Assembly (NCBI RefSeq): GCF_003065365.1
Contig: NZ_CP023276.1
Location: forward strand, 682,001 to 746,000
Direction: 5' to 3'
DNA: 64,000 bases
Origin: Polynucleobacter difficilis
GTDB lineage: Bacteria > Pseudomonadota > Gammaproteobacteria > Burkholderiales > Burkholderiaceae
Shown: piece by piece, positions 62,492 through 64,000 of the stretch
How the letters are laid out: each line of letters starts with the position of its first letter
How positions within the stretch are numbered: position 1 is the stretch's first letter
Translations under genes and position numbers: made by a program
The notes under the pieces: generated by a model
The model's input: the letters and a program-made list of their open reading frames with translations, nothing else
What the model was told of the DNA's origin: nothing
Database searches by the model: none

Positions 62492-63798
62492 GCTTGGGCG
62501 CGCGAAGCAGGATCAGCCAGCGCTTGCACAAATGCTTTTGCCGTACTGAGTAACAAGCGGTCGCGACCGAGTCCAGCAACCAGTTGCACGCCCACTGGCA
62601 TGTGATTGGGTCCCGTGCTGACATTGATGTTGATGCAGGGATATCCGAGCACCGACCATGAGCGGCAAAAGATCGGATCGCCGGTGTGGGACTTGGTAGC
62701 AGGAGCTTCGCCGATCGCGCTGGGGGTAATGATGACATCTGCGCTATCCGTAAAAAACTGATCCATCGCTTGCCGCGCTTGCGCAACGTAAATTAAATCA
62801 GCAGTGTAGGTTTCATACGGTATCGCAGCACCGTCTTTGAGTTGGGCCGCTATCTTGCTGCCGAGTAGCTTGGGGTAATGCACCCGCTCAAACAGCAAAC
62901 TGCGGGACATCTCGGAAGTCATGATGCGGCTTTGTGCATCTGCTAAGCCATCAAAGAGAGCGGGCAAGTTTGCTTCGGCAATCCCATGGTGGCTGATGGT
63001 ATTGGCTGCAAAGCGAGCCAAGGCAATTGCGGTCATGGTTTCTTTTTGTGCCAAAGGCCAGTGCACCGTATTCGCAATTGCAATGCGTGGTTTGTGGTGT
63101 AGCGCATCGATTGTGGCCAGGCCGCGATCGCCACTCATCGCTGCAACGCCTAAGGCAACATCGCTGACGGTTCTACCAAAACAGCCCAGGGTGTCCATCG
63201 AAATCGAGAGGCTTTTAACACCCGCAATGCTGACCTTGCCATAGCTAGGCTTATAGCCAACCACACCACAAAAGCTAGCAGGGCGAATGATCGATGCGGC
63301 GGTTTGGGTGCCCGTAGCCAAGGGAACCATAAAGTCAGCCACCGCAGCAGCAGAGCCGCTAGAGGATCCGCCGGGCGTATGTGCTGTGTTGTGGGGATTG
63401 GCAGTGGGGCCACTCTTAAAGGTCGCAAATTCCGTTGTCACGGTTTTGCCCAAAATAATGCCACCCGCTTTGCGCATCAGGGCAATCGAAACGGCGTCTG
63501 TCACCGGTTGGTGCTTGCGGTAGATGGGCGAGCCATACGCTGTGGGTAGGTCGTAGGTGTCAAACAGGTCTTTGACGCCAATGGGTAATCCATGCAACAG
63601 GCCGGTCGATGCACCGCGATCGAGTTGCCGTGCACGCACGATGGCGTTTTCTTTACCAAGACTTACCCACGCTTTAATGGTGCGTTCGCGCTGCCCAATG
63701 CGGTCCAAGCACGCCAAGACTAAATGCTCTGCCTTGATCTTTCCTTGGGCAAGGGCGAGGGCGGCATCGGATGCGCTGAGGCTTTCAAGATCATTCAT
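62488..63798 (-). CDS. Amidase signature family protein
   Basis: A 436-residue amidohydrolase with a Ser-cisSer-Lys triad: Lys76 (LPIGVKDLFDT), the cis-Ser in TPGGSSSGSAAAV (145-147) and Ser169 in TQTAASIIRPASFCG. The family's usual acid-Gly-Gly before the nucleophile is Gln-Thr-Ala-Ala here, a substitution seen in some members. Substrate cannot be told; GatA is unlikely because no gatB or gatC is near. It converges on the OYE gene. Confidence 0.85.
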   Translation of the reverse strand: MNDLESLSASDAALALAQGKIKAEHLVLACLDRIGQRERTIKAWVSLGKENAIVRARQLDRGASTGLLHGLPIGVKDLFDTYDLPTAYGSPIYRKHQPVTDAVSIALMRKAGGIILGKTVTTEFATFKSGPTANPHNTAHTPGGSSSGSAAAVADFMVPLATGTQTAASIIRPASFCGVVGYKPSYGKVSIAGVKSLSISMDTLGCFGRTVSDVALGVAAMSGDRGLATIDALHHKPRIAIANTVHWPLAQKETMTAIALARFAANTISHHGIAEANLPALFDGLADAQSRIMTSEMSRSLLFERVHYPKLLGSKIAAQLKDGAAIPYETYTADLIYVAQARQAMDQFFTDSADVIITPSAIGEAPATKSHTGDPIFCRSWSVLGYPCININVSTGPNHMPVGVQLVAGLGRDRLLLSTAKAFVQALADPASRAQA

Positions 63799-63877
63799 AG
63801 GCCTATTCTAGTGGCGCTGGCGTATGATCGCAATTCAGCTCCGTTTACCCCAGTTTTTTTCACCCCCTTTTACTTTT

Positions 63878-64000
63878 ATGGCCATTCCCCACACCATCAA
63901 CCGCGAAGCGTGGTTACAAGAAGCGGTTCGACGCCTTGAGCCGATTTTTTCAAAGGCAGGCTATGCCATTCCGCCGGTACGCGTGTCCTGCGGCTTTCCG
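63878..64000 (+). CDS. 5' part of a probable SprT-like metallopeptidase (partial)
   Basis: Forty-one codons from ATG 63878 to the window end. The text TINREAWLQEAV and PVRVSCGFP resembles the start of SprT-like family proteins found in proteobacteria, before the HExxH zinc motif. No strong ribosome site. The identity is tentative because the catalytic part is outside the window. Confidence 0.45.
   Translation, partial: MAIPHTINREAWLQEAVRRLEPIFSKAGYAIPPVRVSCGFP

Overview
This window is a compact stretch of chromosomal core genome from a betaproteobacterium of the order Burkholderiales. Gene content and order most resemble Polynucleobacter or a close relative. The reasons are the block order ilvB-ilvN-ilvC-psd-pssA-leuA, the sigma factor/DUF3619/DUF3106/RDD cluster, separate nuoC and nuoD in a 14-gene nuo operon, rpoZ-spoT-greB, and an fds-type formate dehydrogenase. 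Genes are tightly packed, with ATGA start/stop overlaps and two TTAG stops shared between convergent genes. No gene-free stretch exceeds 300 bases. I saw no insertion sequence, prophage, CRISPR array or rRNA. Taxonomy is inferred from gene order only.

Layout. 1-3000: end of an fds operon (fdsA) closed by a terminator. 3000-7300: NAD synthesis from aspartate (nadB convergent with nadA-nadC), divergent from panD. 7350-11500: pgi and a phosphomannomutase/phosphoglucomutase, then an LhgO-like FAD oxidoreductase. 11560-14100: tRNA-Ser(TGA), a SYLF-like lipoprotein, an orphan histidine kinase and a small lipoprotein. 14120-21500: hemW-rdgB-rph facing yicC-gmk-rpoZ-spoT, then greB and tRNA-Arg(ACG). 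21530-22160: a hicAB toxin-antitoxin module with repeated operator-like sequences. 22280-25800: an Mce/Mla-type lipid transporter with its STAS domain fused to the permease and a PqiC-like lipoprotein. 25880-29190: an SDR protein lacking the usual Tyr/Lys, and a large FtsX-type permease. 29200-31430: the sigma-factor operon. 31630-38340: branched-chain amino acid genes interleaved with phosphatidylethanolamine genes, including an unannotated leucine attenuator in front of leuA. 38560-43450: rpsO, pnp, a quinone oxidoreductase, tpiA, secG. 43550-58290: tRNA-Leu(GAG) and nuoA-N. 58330-64000: a Nudix hydrolase, DUF1178, mmsA, an OYE-family reductase, an amidase and the start of a probable SprT-like gene.

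How the genes work together. FdsA yields NADH from formate and the nuo operon oxidises NADH, while nadABC makes the coenzyme. nadA and panD both draw on aspartate and share one divergent control region. ilvBNC and leuA make branched-chain amino acids, with leuA under leader-peptide control.

The strongest observations beyond gene calling are these: the leuA attenuator (leader peptide with seven Leu codons, antiterminator and terminator all visible); the multi-hairpin rpsO-pnp leader; the hicAB operator repeats; the paired inverted repeats between nadA and panD; the SDR protein with a Ser/Arg active site; and the sigma-factor cluster, whose DUF3619 protein is a candidate anti-sigma factor. I did not find a clearly new defence or mobile system. 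The window is mostly housekeeping genes.
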